From NCBI GenBank assembly GCA_027484445.1, contig JAIXSY010000023.1, forward strand, positions 1 to 64,000: a stretch of DNA of 64,000 bases, written 5' to 3'. The DNA is from Verrucomicrobiaceae bacterium. GTDB lineage: Bacteria; Verrucomicrobiota; Verrucomicrobiia; Verrucomicrobiales; Verrucomicrobiaceae. The notes under the pieces were generated by a model that made no database searches, was not told the origin of the DNA, and saw only the letters and a list, made by a program, of their open reading frames with translations. Below are positions 1 through 8,552 of the stretch, one piece after another. Position numbers and translations under genes: made by a program. Positions within the stretch are counted from its first letter, which is position 1, and the number at the start of each line of letters is the position of its first letter.

Positions 1-1317
1 ACCTCGCTGAACAAAACCATGCCGATGAAGAAGATCGTGAGCACGAGCAGCAACTCGGCTGTGACCTTGCCCGATGCGCCACCAGACCTGTTGGATGTGC
101 CTGACGTGAGCTCGATGCTCGGCGGTGGATCGCTGGGTGGAGGTGGCTTTGGCAAAGCGGGCTCGGGAGGTGGCTTCGGCACCGGCATGGGCATGGGAGC
201 CATGCAGGGCTTCGTGAGCCTGCCTCCCTCCATGCGCAGCCGCTGTTCTCCGCAGGAGCGCTTGAAGAAGCTGGCTGAAAGTGGTGGCACGCCGGAGTGT
301 GAGCGCGCCGTGTCAAACTCGCTGGAGTGGCTGAAATCCAAGCAAAACCCCGATGGCTCATGGCCTGGCCCAAACAAAGCAGGCATGACTGGCCTAGCGC
401 TGCTTTGCTTCTTGGGTCGCTGCGAGACACCCGATTCACCTTTCTACGGAGACACTGTTTTGAAGGGCATCAACTACCTGATCGAGCTATCCAACAAGAA
501 CCCTTACGGTTACATTGGCGAGGAAATCAAAAGCAACGGAAGCACCTATGCCCACGGCATCGCCACCTATGCGTTGGGGGAGATGTACACGCTGGCTCGT
601 CTGGGCAACAAAGAATTGCCAGGCATGAAGGATGCCTTCGTCAAAGGCGTAAAGTTGATCATCGATAACCAGAATCAGCGCGGCTCATGGACCTACGGCG
701 GTATCGACGCGGGCAAGCCGCACGCTTACAACAAAGACAGCAAAGGAGAAGACTTGTCGGTCGCAGGCTGGCAATTCCAAGCCCTCAAAGCTGCGAAAAA
801 CAGCAGCCTGAAGATTGATGGCCTGCATGCAGCTTTGGACAAGATGGTGGACTATGTTTTGGCCAAGCAAACCAAAGATGGTGGCTTTGGAAACGCCAAT
901 CGCGATCAGCATTACAATCAATGGAGCCTGACGGGCGTGGGAACCTTAGCCCTGCAAACCGCCGCCAAAGGCAAGACCAAAGCCACCAACGACGGCCTAA
1001 AATTCCTGCGACGTTTCTTGGAGGCAGAGCCTTTGGATTGGAACAAAAACTGCAATCCCTACTGCTGGTATTATTACACACAGACCTTCTTCCAAGCAGG
1101 TGCCGATGACTGGAAATTCTACAACCAGCAACTGCTCCCTCAGCTGCTTAGCGCGCAGAATCCCGATGGTAGCTTCAAAAAAGGCCGAGCCAACTGGCCT
1201 GCGGGAGATACCCCTGATCCGGTTTACCGCCAGACGATGTGCACCTTGATGCTAGAGGTTTATTACCGCTACCTGAAGGTGGCTGATCGCGAAGAAGCGA
1301 GCTTTTTTGACCGGTGA
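1..1317 (+). CDS. Prenyltransferase/squalene-cyclase-like alpha-toroid repeat protein, 5' partial
   Basis: The reading frame is open to the left edge, so the start lies outside the window; the first in-window ATG is at 19. After a Gly-rich linker (about residues 35-60 from that ATG) the protein carries repeated Gln-Trp-like motifs of the prenyltransferase/squalene-hopene cyclase toroid fold: KSKQNPDGSWPG (~107), DNQNQRGSW (~215), AKQTKDGGFG (~281) and SAQNPDGSF (~377). The DxDD-type cyclase acid motif is not evident, so it is probably not an active triterpene cyclase. Similar toroid proteins are common in planctomycetes and verrucomicrobia, where they are often fused to an N-terminal membrane segment. 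The missing N-terminus could hold one. The molecular role is unknown. Confidence 0.75.
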   Translation, partial: TSLNKTMPMKKIVSTSSNSAVTLPDAPPDLLDVPDVSSMLGGGSLGGGGFGKAGSGGGFGTGMGMGAMQGFVSLPPSMRSRCSPQERLKKLAESGGTPECERAVSNSLEWLKSKQNPDGSWPGPNKAGMTGLALLCFLGRCETPDSPFYGDTVLKGINYLIELSNKNPYGYIGEEIKSNGSTYAHGIATYALGEMYTLARLGNKELPGMKDAFVKGVKLIIDNQNQRGSWTYGGIDAGKPHAYNKDSKGEDLSVAGWQFQALKAAKNSSLKIDGLHAALDKMVDYVLAKQTKDGGFGNANRDQHYNQWSLTGVGTLALQTAAKGKTKATNDGLKFLRRFLEAEPLDWNKNCNPYCWYYYTQTFFQAGADDWKFYNQQLLPQLLSAQNPDGSFKKGRANWPAGDTPDPVYRQTMCTLMLEVYYRYLKVADREEASFFDR

Positions 1318-1396
1318 AAAACTCATTTCATGATCTCAGGCATGACCCGAGATCACTCCTTGATGGAGGCGGGAGCTGTCACGGCTCAGCCTCTGC

Positions 1397-2665
1397 TCAC
1401 TGAAGGCTGGTTTGAAACGTCTCGCTCTGCTCTTCCAGCATCGCCAAGGCCTCCCCCACGAGGTAAAGCGAACCACAGATGAGCTTCCGGGAAGATGTGC
1501 TGTGATTTAGCGCGTCTGCGAGATGTGCATGTTCCTGAATGCTTGAGTTGGGCGGTGGTGTTTCAAGACTGCGTAGGATGGACCTCAGCTCTGCGGTTGG
1601 CATGGCGCGCGCTGAAGAAAACGTGGTCAGATGCCAAGACGATGCCACAGGAACCAGTGCCTCCATGACACCGGTGATGTCTTTGTCTTTGGCCGCAGCA
1701 AAGACCACGGCCGCCCGCTCACGTGGAAACTGCTGCTGCCAAGTGCCCGCCAACACCATGGCGGCCTCGGGGTTGTGGGCTCCATCCAGGATGATTTGCC
1801 CATCACGCATGAGCTGGAATCGCCCTGGCCAACGCACAGCCTGAAGAGCAGCCTCAAGGCTAACCGCCGGCAGGCGAATGCCAGCTTCGCGGACGGCTTC
1901 CAGCGCCAAGGCCGCATTCCAAGCCTGATGCGGCCCGGCGAGCCCAACCGCGACGCCTTCGATCGGAGCCTCGACATGAAGCCAAGGAGCTTTCTGACGA
2001 GCTGCAGTTTCCTTCAGTACCTTCAGGGCGATGGGATCTTGCAGCCCCGTGATGACAGGCACCTCAGGTTTGATGATGCCCGCCTTTTCTGAAGCAATCG
2101 CCGCAAGGGTATCCCCGAGCTGTTCCATGTGATCCATGCCGATTCGAGTGATCACGCAGACTTGAGGCAAGATGGCATTCGTGGCATCCAGTCGTCCACC
2201 CAAACCAGTCTCCAGCACGACCCACTCCACTCCTCTTTGCTTGAACCAATCGAGCGCCAGCACGAAAGCGAGCTCAAAGAAAGTCGGGTGGGGATCCCAA
2301 CCCGTGACGGTTTGGCGAAGCTTGGCTAACCCTGCTTCTAGCTCATCATGGCTGATCTGGCGTTCAGTATCGCAGATCCGTTCATTGAAACGAATGAGAT
2401 GCGGTGAGGTGAACAGACCGGCCTTCAGGCCTGCCGTCTTGAACATGGAATGAATGAAGGCACAGGTGCTGCCTTTGCCATTCGTTCCTGCGACGTGAAT
2501 GAATTTCAACCCACGCTCAGGATGATCCATGGCAGCAAGCAAGCGATGCACATTGTCCAGACCGAGCTTGATGCCGAAAAGCTGGGTAGAATACAGCCAA
2601 GTGAGTTCAGGAGTCACAGACAGAAATGGGGTGATGGTGGAGCCTGTGGCAGCCGACGAACCCAA
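1397..2665 (-). CDS. folC: Bifunctional folylpolyglutamate synthase/dihydrofolate synthase
   Basis: 422 residues, normal for FolC. The enzyme adds L-glutamate to dihydropteroate or to folates, using ATP, in the cytoplasm. The Mur-ligase-type P-loop GTNGKGST lies at residues 60-67, followed by SPHLIRFNER, the FFE segment (~130) and ETGLGGRLDATN (~150), all hallmark FolC signatures. HNPEA near residue 295 is the C-terminal glutamate-ligase domain motif. The gene is single and follows a tRNA-Leu gene on the same strand. Confidence 0.95.
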   Translation of the reverse strand: MGSSAATGSTITPFLSVTPELTWLYSTQLFGIKLGLDNVHRLLAAMDHPERGLKFIHVAGTNGKGSTCAFIHSMFKTAGLKAGLFTSPHLIRFNERICDTERQISHDELEAGLAKLRQTVTGWDPHPTFFELAFVLALDWFKQRGVEWVVLETGLGGRLDATNAILPQVCVITRIGMDHMEQLGDTLAAIASEKAGIIKPEVPVITGLQDPIALKVLKETAARQKAPWLHVEAPIEGVAVGLAGPHQAWNAALALEAVREAGIRLPAVSLEAALQAVRWPGRFQLMRDGQIILDGAHNPEAAMVLAGTWQQQFPRERAAVVFAAAKDKDITGVMEALVPVASSWHLTTFSSARAMPTAELRSILRSLETPPPNSSIQEHAHLADALNHSTSSRKLICGSLYLVGEALAMLEEQSETFQTSLQ

Positions 2666-2694
2666 GAAAAAGGCCAGCTGAATCAGCTGGCTAG

Positions 2695-2779
2695 TGGTGC
2701 TCGGGAAGGGACTCGAACCCTTAAGCCTTTCGGCACAAGATCCTTAGTCTTGCGCGTATACCAATTCCGCCACCCGAGC
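2695..2779 (-). tRNA. tRNA-Leu (anticodon TAA)
   Basis: On the minus strand an 85-nt cloverleaf can be folded. The acceptor arms GCTCGGG and CCCGAGC are followed by discriminator A and an encoded CCA. The anticodon loop CTAAGGA gives anticodon TAA. A long variable arm typical of class II leucine tRNAs is present, and the T arm contains GGTTCGAGTCC. It lies 29 bp upstream of folC. Confidence 0.96.
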
Positions 2780-2921
2780 AGGGCTGCGTTTTGCAGGGGC
2801 GCGAAGTATAGCGGGTCAGATTCGGATGCAACTGCTGTTTTGATTTTTTCCAAGACCCAGACCAAAGGCATGGACATCGACTTGCTGCTAGCGTGTCGGA
2901 GGGTTAAGCAGGGGCTCTGTC

Positions 2922-3683
2922 ATGTCGTATGAAACCCTCGCATTGCTTTTCCTTGCTGGTCTCAGCGCGGGTTTCATTGATGCTGTGGCCGGTGGCGGCG
3001 GTTTGATTTCGATCCCTGCCCTTCTCTGGGCTGGCCTGACCCCGCAGATCGCTCTGGGCACGAACAAAATGCAGTCCACCTGGGGCACAGCCATGGCGGT
3101 GCGGAAGTATGTGAAAGCCGGGCTTGTGCGCTGGCAAGACGTGAAGCCTACAGCCATCGTCACCTTCTTTGCCGCTAGTTTAGGCACTTGGGTGGTCACG
3201 CAGGTCAGCAATGAAGTCCTCAAACTCATCGTGCCATGGATGTTGCTGGCCATCGCGGTCTATGTGGTTCTCTCACCCAAACTGGGCAGTCAGACAGGCC
3301 AAGCCAAACTTTCACCCGTCGCTTTTGCGTGGATCGCGGGCAGCACGATCGGATTTTACGATGGCTTTTTCGGCCCAGGCACAGGCACGTTTTGGACAGT
3401 CGCCTGCGTGTCTCTGCTAGGGCTAGCCTTGCCTCAAGCAACGGCCTACACCAAGGTCGTGAATCTTTCCAGCAACCTCGCCGCCTTGAGCGTCTTTGTG
3501 CTGTCGGACCGCATCCACTACCCAATTGCCACGGCCATGATAGCCGGGCAGCTGATCGGCGGCAGGCTCGGAGCTGGTATGGCCATCAAGCACGGGGCCG
3601 CTTTCATCCGCTTCATCTTTTTGGGCGTGGTGTTTTGCATGATTTTGAAGCTCTTCTGGGAGCAGTTGAAGGCAGGAGCTTGA
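2922..3683 (+). CDS. TauE/SafE (TSUP) family membrane exporter
   Basis: 253 residues, almost entirely hydrophobic with about seven to eight predicted transmembrane segments. The N-terminal segment has the Gly-rich motif AVAGGGGLISIPALL and then LGTNKMQST, typical of the TSUP/DUF81 family of sulfite, sulfoacetate or related organosulfur exporters. A second half-repeat has the matching FYDGFFGPGTGTFW. The substrate cannot be read from sequence. It is followed on the same strand by a TIM-barrel isomerase-like gene. Confidence 0.88.
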   Translation: MSYETLALLFLAGLSAGFIDAVAGGGGLISIPALLWAGLTPQIALGTNKMQSTWGTAMAVRKYVKAGLVRWQDVKPTAIVTFFAASLGTWVVTQVSNEVLKLIVPWMLLAIAVYVVLSPKLGSQTGQAKLSPVAFAWIAGSTIGFYDGFFGPGTGTFWTVACVSLLGLALPQATAYTKVVNLSSNLAALSVFVLSDRIHYPIATAMIAGQLIGGRLGAGMAIKHGAAFIRFIFLGVVFCMILKLFWEQLKAGA

Positions 3684-3747
3684 TTTCTTGACCCAGAGCG
3701 CGGCCCTCAGTATCTGGGCGCTGTCTTTTACCCCCAACTCCTCCACC

Positions 3748-4662
3748 ATGATCAAGCTCACCGGTATCGCAGATGAAGCAGGCGCGTCCCTCGACGTCCA
3801 AATCCAGGCCCACCAAGAACTCGGCTGGGATAGCATCGAGTCCCGCATCGTCGAATTCGACGGTGTTAAGGGCAACCTGCATGAGATCCCCGACGCGGTC
3901 TTTGACAAGGTCCTGGCTCGACTGGAAGAAAAGGGCATGAAGGTGAGCGGTTTCGGCTCGCTGATCGGGAACTGGGCGAAAAAGATCACAGACGACTTTT
4001 CCATCACCGAGGCGGAAATCGGCCGCGCCATCCCACGCATGCAGCGCCTCGGCGCCAAGCTGATCCGCGTGATGAGCTACGCTGTGTGCAAAACCGACGG
4101 CAAAGATGACGAAGAGCAGTTCGCCCCCGAGCGCATCAAGCGCATGATCGAGATCAACAAACGCTTTGCCGATGCTGGTCTCATCGTCGTGCATGAAAAC
4201 TGCATGAACTGGGGCGGCATGAGCCCGAGCTACGTGCAGCGCATGGCTGAAGCCGTACCAGGCATGAAGTGGGTCTTTGACACCGGCAATCCGGTCTTTA
4301 TCGACGACCGCGACCGCCCTGGCCACAAGCAAGACTCTTGGCAAATGTATCAAGCCATCAAGCCTTTCCTGGCTCACGTGCATGTCAAAGACGGCATCTG
4401 GGACCAGGCCAAAAACGACGCCACCTACACCTATCCTGGCGAGGGCGAAGGCCAAACCGAACGCATCATGAAGGACCTCGTGGACACTGGCTACTCCGGG
4501 TACATCAGCATCGAACCCCACGTGGCCGTCGTCTTCCACGGTGCAGGTGCCGCCGATGAGCTGAGTCCCGAGCAGAAGGCAAAAGAGCAATATGACAGCT
4601 ACATCAAGTATGGTCGGATGCTCGAAGCCATGCTGAAACGCCTCGGGGCGAACCTGGGCTGA
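3748..4662 (+). CDS. Sugar phosphate isomerase/epimerase (xylose isomerase-like TIM barrel)
   Basis: 304 residues from the ATG at 3748. An upstream in-frame ATG at 3688 would add 20 residues that do not look like family sequence. The fold is AP-endonuclease-2/xylose-isomerase-like: the opening strand KLTGIADEAG, then VVHENCMNWGG, WVFDTGNP, AHVHVKDG and ISIEPH supply the usual metal-binding Glu/Asp/His positions at barrel strand ends. The substrate is unknown; relatives act in inositol and keto-sugar catabolism. It starts 64 bp after the TauE exporter gene. Confidence 0.85.
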   Translation: MIKLTGIADEAGASLDVQIQAHQELGWDSIESRIVEFDGVKGNLHEIPDAVFDKVLARLEEKGMKVSGFGSLIGNWAKKITDDFSITEAEIGRAIPRMQRLGAKLIRVMSYAVCKTDGKDDEEQFAPERIKRMIEINKRFADAGLIVVHENCMNWGGMSPSYVQRMAEAVPGMKWVFDTGNPVFIDDRDRPGHKQDSWQMYQAIKPFLAHVHVKDGIWDQAKNDATYTYPGEGEGQTERIMKDLVDTGYSGYISIEPHVAVVFHGAGAADELSPEQKAKEQYDSYIKYGRMLEAMLKRLGANLG

Positions 4663-4681
4663 GTGCACGCATTTCCCGGGT

Positions 4682-5752
4682 ATGTCCGAAGTCACCGCGC
4701 TCACGAAATTCAGCTGTCCTGCCTGTGGGGCAGAGGCGGTTTGGACGCCCTCCAAGCACGCCCTTGTCTGCCCTTACTGCGGCACGGAATCTCCGGCTGA
4801 GTTGAAAGCGGATGGCTCCTTGGTCGAAGAAAACGACTTGGTCACTGCCCTGCGATCTCTGCCTGATGAACAACGCGGCTGGGCAGCGGAGCGAAAAACC
4901 GTGCGCTGCCAGAGCTGCCAAGCCATCTCCGTCTTTGATGAGAAGCGGGTAGCGCAGCGCTGTGACTTCTGCGGATCACCTTCCCTCCTCAGCATGGAGG
5001 ACATCCAGGCTCCAATCCGTCCGGGCAGCGTGCTACCCTTCAAAGTCGCCGAATCCAAGGTGCGCGAAGAAATCCGCCGCTGGTATGGCAGCCACTTCTG
5101 GGCGAAGAGCGATGTCGGCGACAAGGCGCTTACCGATACCTTGCATGGTCTCTATGTTCCCTATTGGACCTTCGATGCCCATGCCGAGTGTCCCTGGGAT
5201 GCGCAGGCAGGCTACTATTACACCACCACGGATAGCCAAGGACGCACCCAGCAGGAAGTCCGCTGGGAATTCGTCAGCGGTCATGTTAGCCATGACTTCG
5301 ATGATGTGCTGGTACCAGCGTCCAAGGGCATCCACCCCGGACTGCTGGAGGGCCTAGCCCCCTTCCCTACCACGACAGACTTGGTTCCTTATGATGCGGG
5401 TTATCTCAGCGGTTGGGTCGTCGAGCAGTATCAAATCGACCTCGTCCAAGCGGCAGAAGATTCACGCGAACGCATGACCCAGCGCCTGCGCGACTTATGC
5501 ATTCAGCAGATCCCTGGCAACACCCACCGAGGTCTGCGCATGGAGCCTGCTTTTAGCGAGCAAACCTTCAAACACACACTGCTGCCCGTCTGGTTGCTAA
5601 GCTACACATATGGTACAAAAACTTACCAAGTGGCCGTGAATGGAGCCACTGGTAAAATCACAGGCGAGTATCCGCTGAGCTGGGTCAAGATTGGCATCGC
5701 GATCCTGATAGGTTTGCTGATCATCCTCATCTTCATGGCTTCGAAAAACTGA
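4682..5752 (+). CDS. Zinc-ribbon protein with C-terminal membrane anchor
   Basis: 356 residues. Four CxxC knuckles make two zinc ribbons: CPAC and CPYC (residues ~11-34), then CQSC and CDFC (~75-97). A soluble middle domain is rich in aromatic residues (YVPYWTFDAHAECPW, GYYYTTTDSQGR). One transmembrane helix (IGIAILIGLLIILIFMA) ends the protein, so the ribbons probably face the cytoplasm. Proteins of this build are often annotated as primosomal-protein-N'-like zinc ribbon proteins without experimental function. It starts 19 bp after the isomerase-like gene and may be co-transcribed with it. Confidence 0.7.
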   Translation: MSEVTALTKFSCPACGAEAVWTPSKHALVCPYCGTESPAELKADGSLVEENDLVTALRSLPDEQRGWAAERKTVRCQSCQAISVFDEKRVAQRCDFCGSPSLLSMEDIQAPIRPGSVLPFKVAESKVREEIRRWYGSHFWAKSDVGDKALTDTLHGLYVPYWTFDAHAECPWDAQAGYYYTTTDSQGRTQQEVRWEFVSGHVSHDFDDVLVPASKGIHPGLLEGLAPFPTTTDLVPYDAGYLSGWVVEQYQIDLVQAAEDSRERMTQRLRDLCIQQIPGNTHRGLRMEPAFSEQTFKHTLLPVWLLSYTYGTKTYQVAVNGATGKITGEYPLSWVKIGIAILIGLLIILIFMASKN

Positions 5753-5803
5753 TCAATTCAGGGCCAATCCACTCCCTGATTGCCCTTTCATCTCTTGGCT
5801 AAA

Positions 5804-5864
5804 CCCGAATTCCGCAGTTCTCAGTAACCGAGGCATCCCTGCCCCGCGAACTGCGGAATCCGGG
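5804..5864. repeat. Long intergenic inverted repeat (REP-like)
   Basis: The 17-nt arms at 5804-5820 (CCCGAATTCCGCAGTTC) and 5848-5864 are reverse complements with one mismatch and enclose a 27-nt loop. The plus-strand side is followed by CTTAAAAAA rather than a T-run, so it is not a canonical rho-independent terminator for the upstream gene. It resembles a repetitive extragenic palindrome, but no second copy was noticed in this window. Confidence 0.6.
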
Positions 5865-5921
5865 CTTAAAAAATCGCACATCCCTGGCTGGCAGCGGTCA
5901 GACAGAGCAAACTTTCCTATC

Positions 5922-6887
5922 ATGAAAACGATCCTCCTTTCCCTGTCAGCCATCACGGTCGCTTGTGTCATCGCGCTGGCCTGGGTTCTCGCCACACCGC
6001 CTGACGAAGATCCGCGTATCGCGAAGCTGGAGGCCGAGCTCAAAACCGCCAAAGAAACCATCTCTCAGCTCAAGAAGCAGCTAGAGGTCAAACCCGTCGC
6101 ACCTGTCGCCTCTACCATGGCCTCGCCCGCCACCTCTAGCATTCCCGCAGTCGAACCAGCAGCGAATGCTGCGACCAGTGCACCAGCCGGATCTGCCGCA
6201 CTGCGGCAAGTGCTGAAGGACCCAACGATGCGCGAGCTACTGAGCAAACAGCAAGCCATGCAGATCGAGACCAGTTACGCCGGTCTGATCGAATACCTGA
6301 ACCTCAACGATGAAGAAAAAACCCACTTCAAGAACTTGCTGACCCAACGGGCAAAGATGGAGGCCGATCTGGCGCTCCGCCTGCTGGATGGAAAAGTCAG
6401 TCCTGCCGAGCGCCAAAGCATCGTGGCTGAAGTGGAAAAAGGCCGCAAAGCCTACGACGAAACGATCCGCAAATTCCTGAACAATGACAGTGACTGGAAT
6501 GCTTTTCAAAGTTGGGAAAACACCAAGCCCGAGCGCACGCATTATGAAAGCGTCGGACGCACGCTTTTCAATTCCACCGGGGAACCGCTGAATCCACAGC
6601 AGGAACAGCAACTTCTCCAAGTCATGTCGCAGTCGCGTCAATCCCCAACTCCCCAGCAGATGGAGCTGATGCGCCGAATCCAGAATCCCTCGGAACTGAA
6701 CGAGACGAACATCAAAGCCATGCTGGAATACCAGCGCGCAGCCAACGAACAAACACTGAAAAATGCAGCCAGTTTCCTCAGCGAAAATCAGCTAAAAGCT
6801 CTGAAAAGCTATCAAGAGAGAATCCTCATGGACACCGAGTCCGGCTACCGCATGGGGAACATGCTGATGCAAAACAACGGCCAATGA
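5922..6887 (+). CDS. Hypothetical membrane-anchored coiled-coil protein
   Basis: 321 residues, not recognised. The N-terminus is a single hydrophobic segment (LLSLSAITVACVIALAWVLA), acting as signal anchor. A short coiled coil (KLEAELKTAKETISQLKKQLE region, ~35-55) and an Ala/Pro/Ser-rich linker follow. The rest is a soluble alpha-helical domain rich in Gln/Glu/Lys with no cysteines or obvious catalytic motif. It is likely periplasmic, in a plausible spacer or chaperone-like role, but no function is assigned. Confidence 0.6.
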   Translation: MKTILLSLSAITVACVIALAWVLATPPDEDPRIAKLEAELKTAKETISQLKKQLEVKPVAPVASTMASPATSSIPAVEPAANAATSAPAGSAALRQVLKDPTMRELLSKQQAMQIETSYAGLIEYLNLNDEEKTHFKNLLTQRAKMEADLALRLLDGKVSPAERQSIVAEVEKGRKAYDETIRKFLNNDSDWNAFQSWENTKPERTHYESVGRTLFNSTGEPLNPQQEQQLLQVMSQSRQSPTPQQMELMRRIQNPSELNETNIKAMLEYQRAANEQTLKNAASFLSENQLKALKSYQERILMDTESGYRMGNMLMQNNGQ

Positions 6888-6932
6888 TGCTACCGCGCAG
6901 CAGCGTTGCAGAGTTCAGTTTCAGCGGCCCCA

Positions 6933-8384
6933 CTATTCTTGATCTTTCGCCTGTGGCACTGCAGGTGGGGCTTTCGGGGCGAGTGGCAGAGCCTTGGGCA
7001 CATTCGGTGGCGGCTCTAGCAGAGTCGCGGATTTGGCTTTTGCCTGAAAGGATTCAAAAAGCAGCGCTCCTTTCAGGGCATCGACCGCACGCTCCAGCTG
7101 CTTGTCTCCGAGCGTCGCAAGCTCTAGAGCCGCAGCCTCCCCCGTGCCGTGCTGGGCTCGCCAGCGGCTGATGCGTTGTTCCTCTTCGACCTCAAGGGAA
7201 GAGACAATGTCAGGCACGACGCCCTGCTCATGAATGGTGCGATGGCTGGGGGTGTAGTATTTGGCGATGGTGAGCCTCATCGCCGCCCCATTTTGCATCG
7301 GGATGATGCTCTGCACGCTGCCTTTGCCAAAGCTAGTCGTGCCCACGACGATTGCCCGGCGCAGGTCCTGCAAGGCTCCTGCTGTGATCTCTGCCGCACT
7401 GGCACTGGCATGATTGATCAGCACCGCCATGGGATAGCGGCGGGGACGTTTGCCTTCGCGCGGCGGGGTGCGATACGGGGGGGGATTCTGGGCCGCTTGG
7501 CGTCCTTCCGTGGTGACCACCAGGGTGCCTTCTGGCAAAAACTCACCACACACCGCCACAGCGCTGTCCAACAGTCCTCCAGGGTTATTGCGTACATCCA
7601 GCACCAGGGCCTGTAGGCCTTGCTTTTCTAGCTGATCCAACTCCTGACTCAGGTCCTGCGCAGTGGCCTGCGTGAACTGGGAAATGCGCACGTAACCGAT
7701 TTTGAAATCGCCTGCCAATTTAGGAGTGAAAAGCAGCGCATCATGCACTGAGGTTTCACTCAAGGTCTCGCGGACCAGCTTGAATTCCAAAAATTGGCGG
7801 GTCGAAGGCCGCCGCACGGTCAGCTTTAGCGACTCTCCCGCACGACCCGAAAGCAGCTGGATGGCCTCAGCCACACCCACAGTTTCCGTCAGCACGTCAT
7901 TGATCCTGACCATCTGATCCCCAGGCAGAACCCCTGCGCGAGCAGCGGGGCCATCTTCGCGGGCACTTACGATGGTCAACACGCCTTCGCGCAGTGCCAC
8001 ACCGATGCCTACACCTTCGGACTCATCGGCTTGTTCCCGCTGCATGTCCTCGAACAAACTCTTGCCCATGTACTCGCAATGCGGGTCCAGCTTCCTCAAC
8101 ATGCCTTCCAAAGCCCCCTCCACCAGCTTCTCGTAGCTGATCTGCGATTCATCGACATAACTTTGGCGGATCGTCTCCATCGCCCGAGTTAGCAATTCCA
8201 TCTGACGGTAGGCATCCTGCGGCAAAACTGCGCCAGGAGGCGAGGTTTTGGGAGATGCAGGCGCTGGCAGGGATGAATGGGAGGCAGGAGCGGCTGCCCC
8301 TTGAGGCGCAGGCGGCACAGGCTTTTCCGCACTGCTGGCGGAAGCCGCAGCCATGATCATCCAAGAAGCCAGAAACCGGTGCAT
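6933..8384 (-). CDS. Carboxy-terminal processing protease (S41, CtpA/Prc type)
   Basis: Serine protease with a Ser-Lys dyad that cleaves exported proteins near their C-termini. The ATG at 8384 is chosen because it gives a clean signal peptide (MHRFLASWMIMAAASASSA); in-frame ATGs at 8399 and 8459 would extend it. A Pro/Ala linker is followed by a PDZ domain (around SEGVGIGVALREGVLTIV), then the protease core. NHASASAAEITAG carries the nucleophile Ser and GTTSFGKGSVQ the general-base Lys. It is divergent from the secretin gene across an AT-rich region. Confidence 0.9.
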   Translation of the reverse strand: MHRFLASWMIMAAASASSAEKPVPPAPQGAAAPASHSSLPAPASPKTSPPGAVLPQDAYRQMELLTRAMETIRQSYVDESQISYEKLVEGALEGMLRKLDPHCEYMGKSLFEDMQREQADESEGVGIGVALREGVLTIVSAREDGPAARAGVLPGDQMVRINDVLTETVGVAEAIQLLSGRAGESLKLTVRRPSTRQFLEFKLVRETLSETSVHDALLFTPKLAGDFKIGYVRISQFTQATAQDLSQELDQLEKQGLQALVLDVRNNPGGLLDSAVAVCGEFLPEGTLVVTTEGRQAAQNPPPYRTPPREGKRPRRYPMAVLINHASASAAEITAGALQDLRRAIVVGTTSFGKGSVQSIIPMQNGAAMRLTIAKYYTPSHRTIHEQGVVPDIVSSLEVEEEQRISRWRAQHGTGEAAALELATLGDKQLERAVDALKGALLFESFQAKAKSATLLEPPPNVPKALPLAPKAPPAVPQAKDQE

Positions 8385-8505
8385 GGGGCGATTTTGCATC
8401 AAATCAGGCACTTGCACAGATGAAATTACCCCGAGGCCCCTGTGAGACAGCAGCCTCAACCCCTGGCAGATAGAGATTGAAAATTAAGCTTACTGAATAT
8501 TCAAT

Positions 8506-8533
8506 TTGCGATGTTAATTGTGGTAATTATATT
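8506..8533 (+). promoter_or_regulatory. Candidate sigma-70-like promoter for the secretin gene
   Basis: In the AT-rich gap between the divergent protease and secretin genes, TTGCGA (8506-8511) and TATATT (8528-8533) are separated by 16 bp. That places a start site about 12 bp before the secretin ATG at 8553. The -10 matches the consensus at five of six positions. This is sequence inspection only. Confidence 0.4.
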
Positions 8534-8552
8534 CAATGTGTAATTTATTGAC

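Noticed and set aside
3613..4755. 380-residue open frame antisense to the TIM-barrel gene at 3748
   Set aside because: Shadow frame of a coding gene with clear family motifs; antisense composition only.
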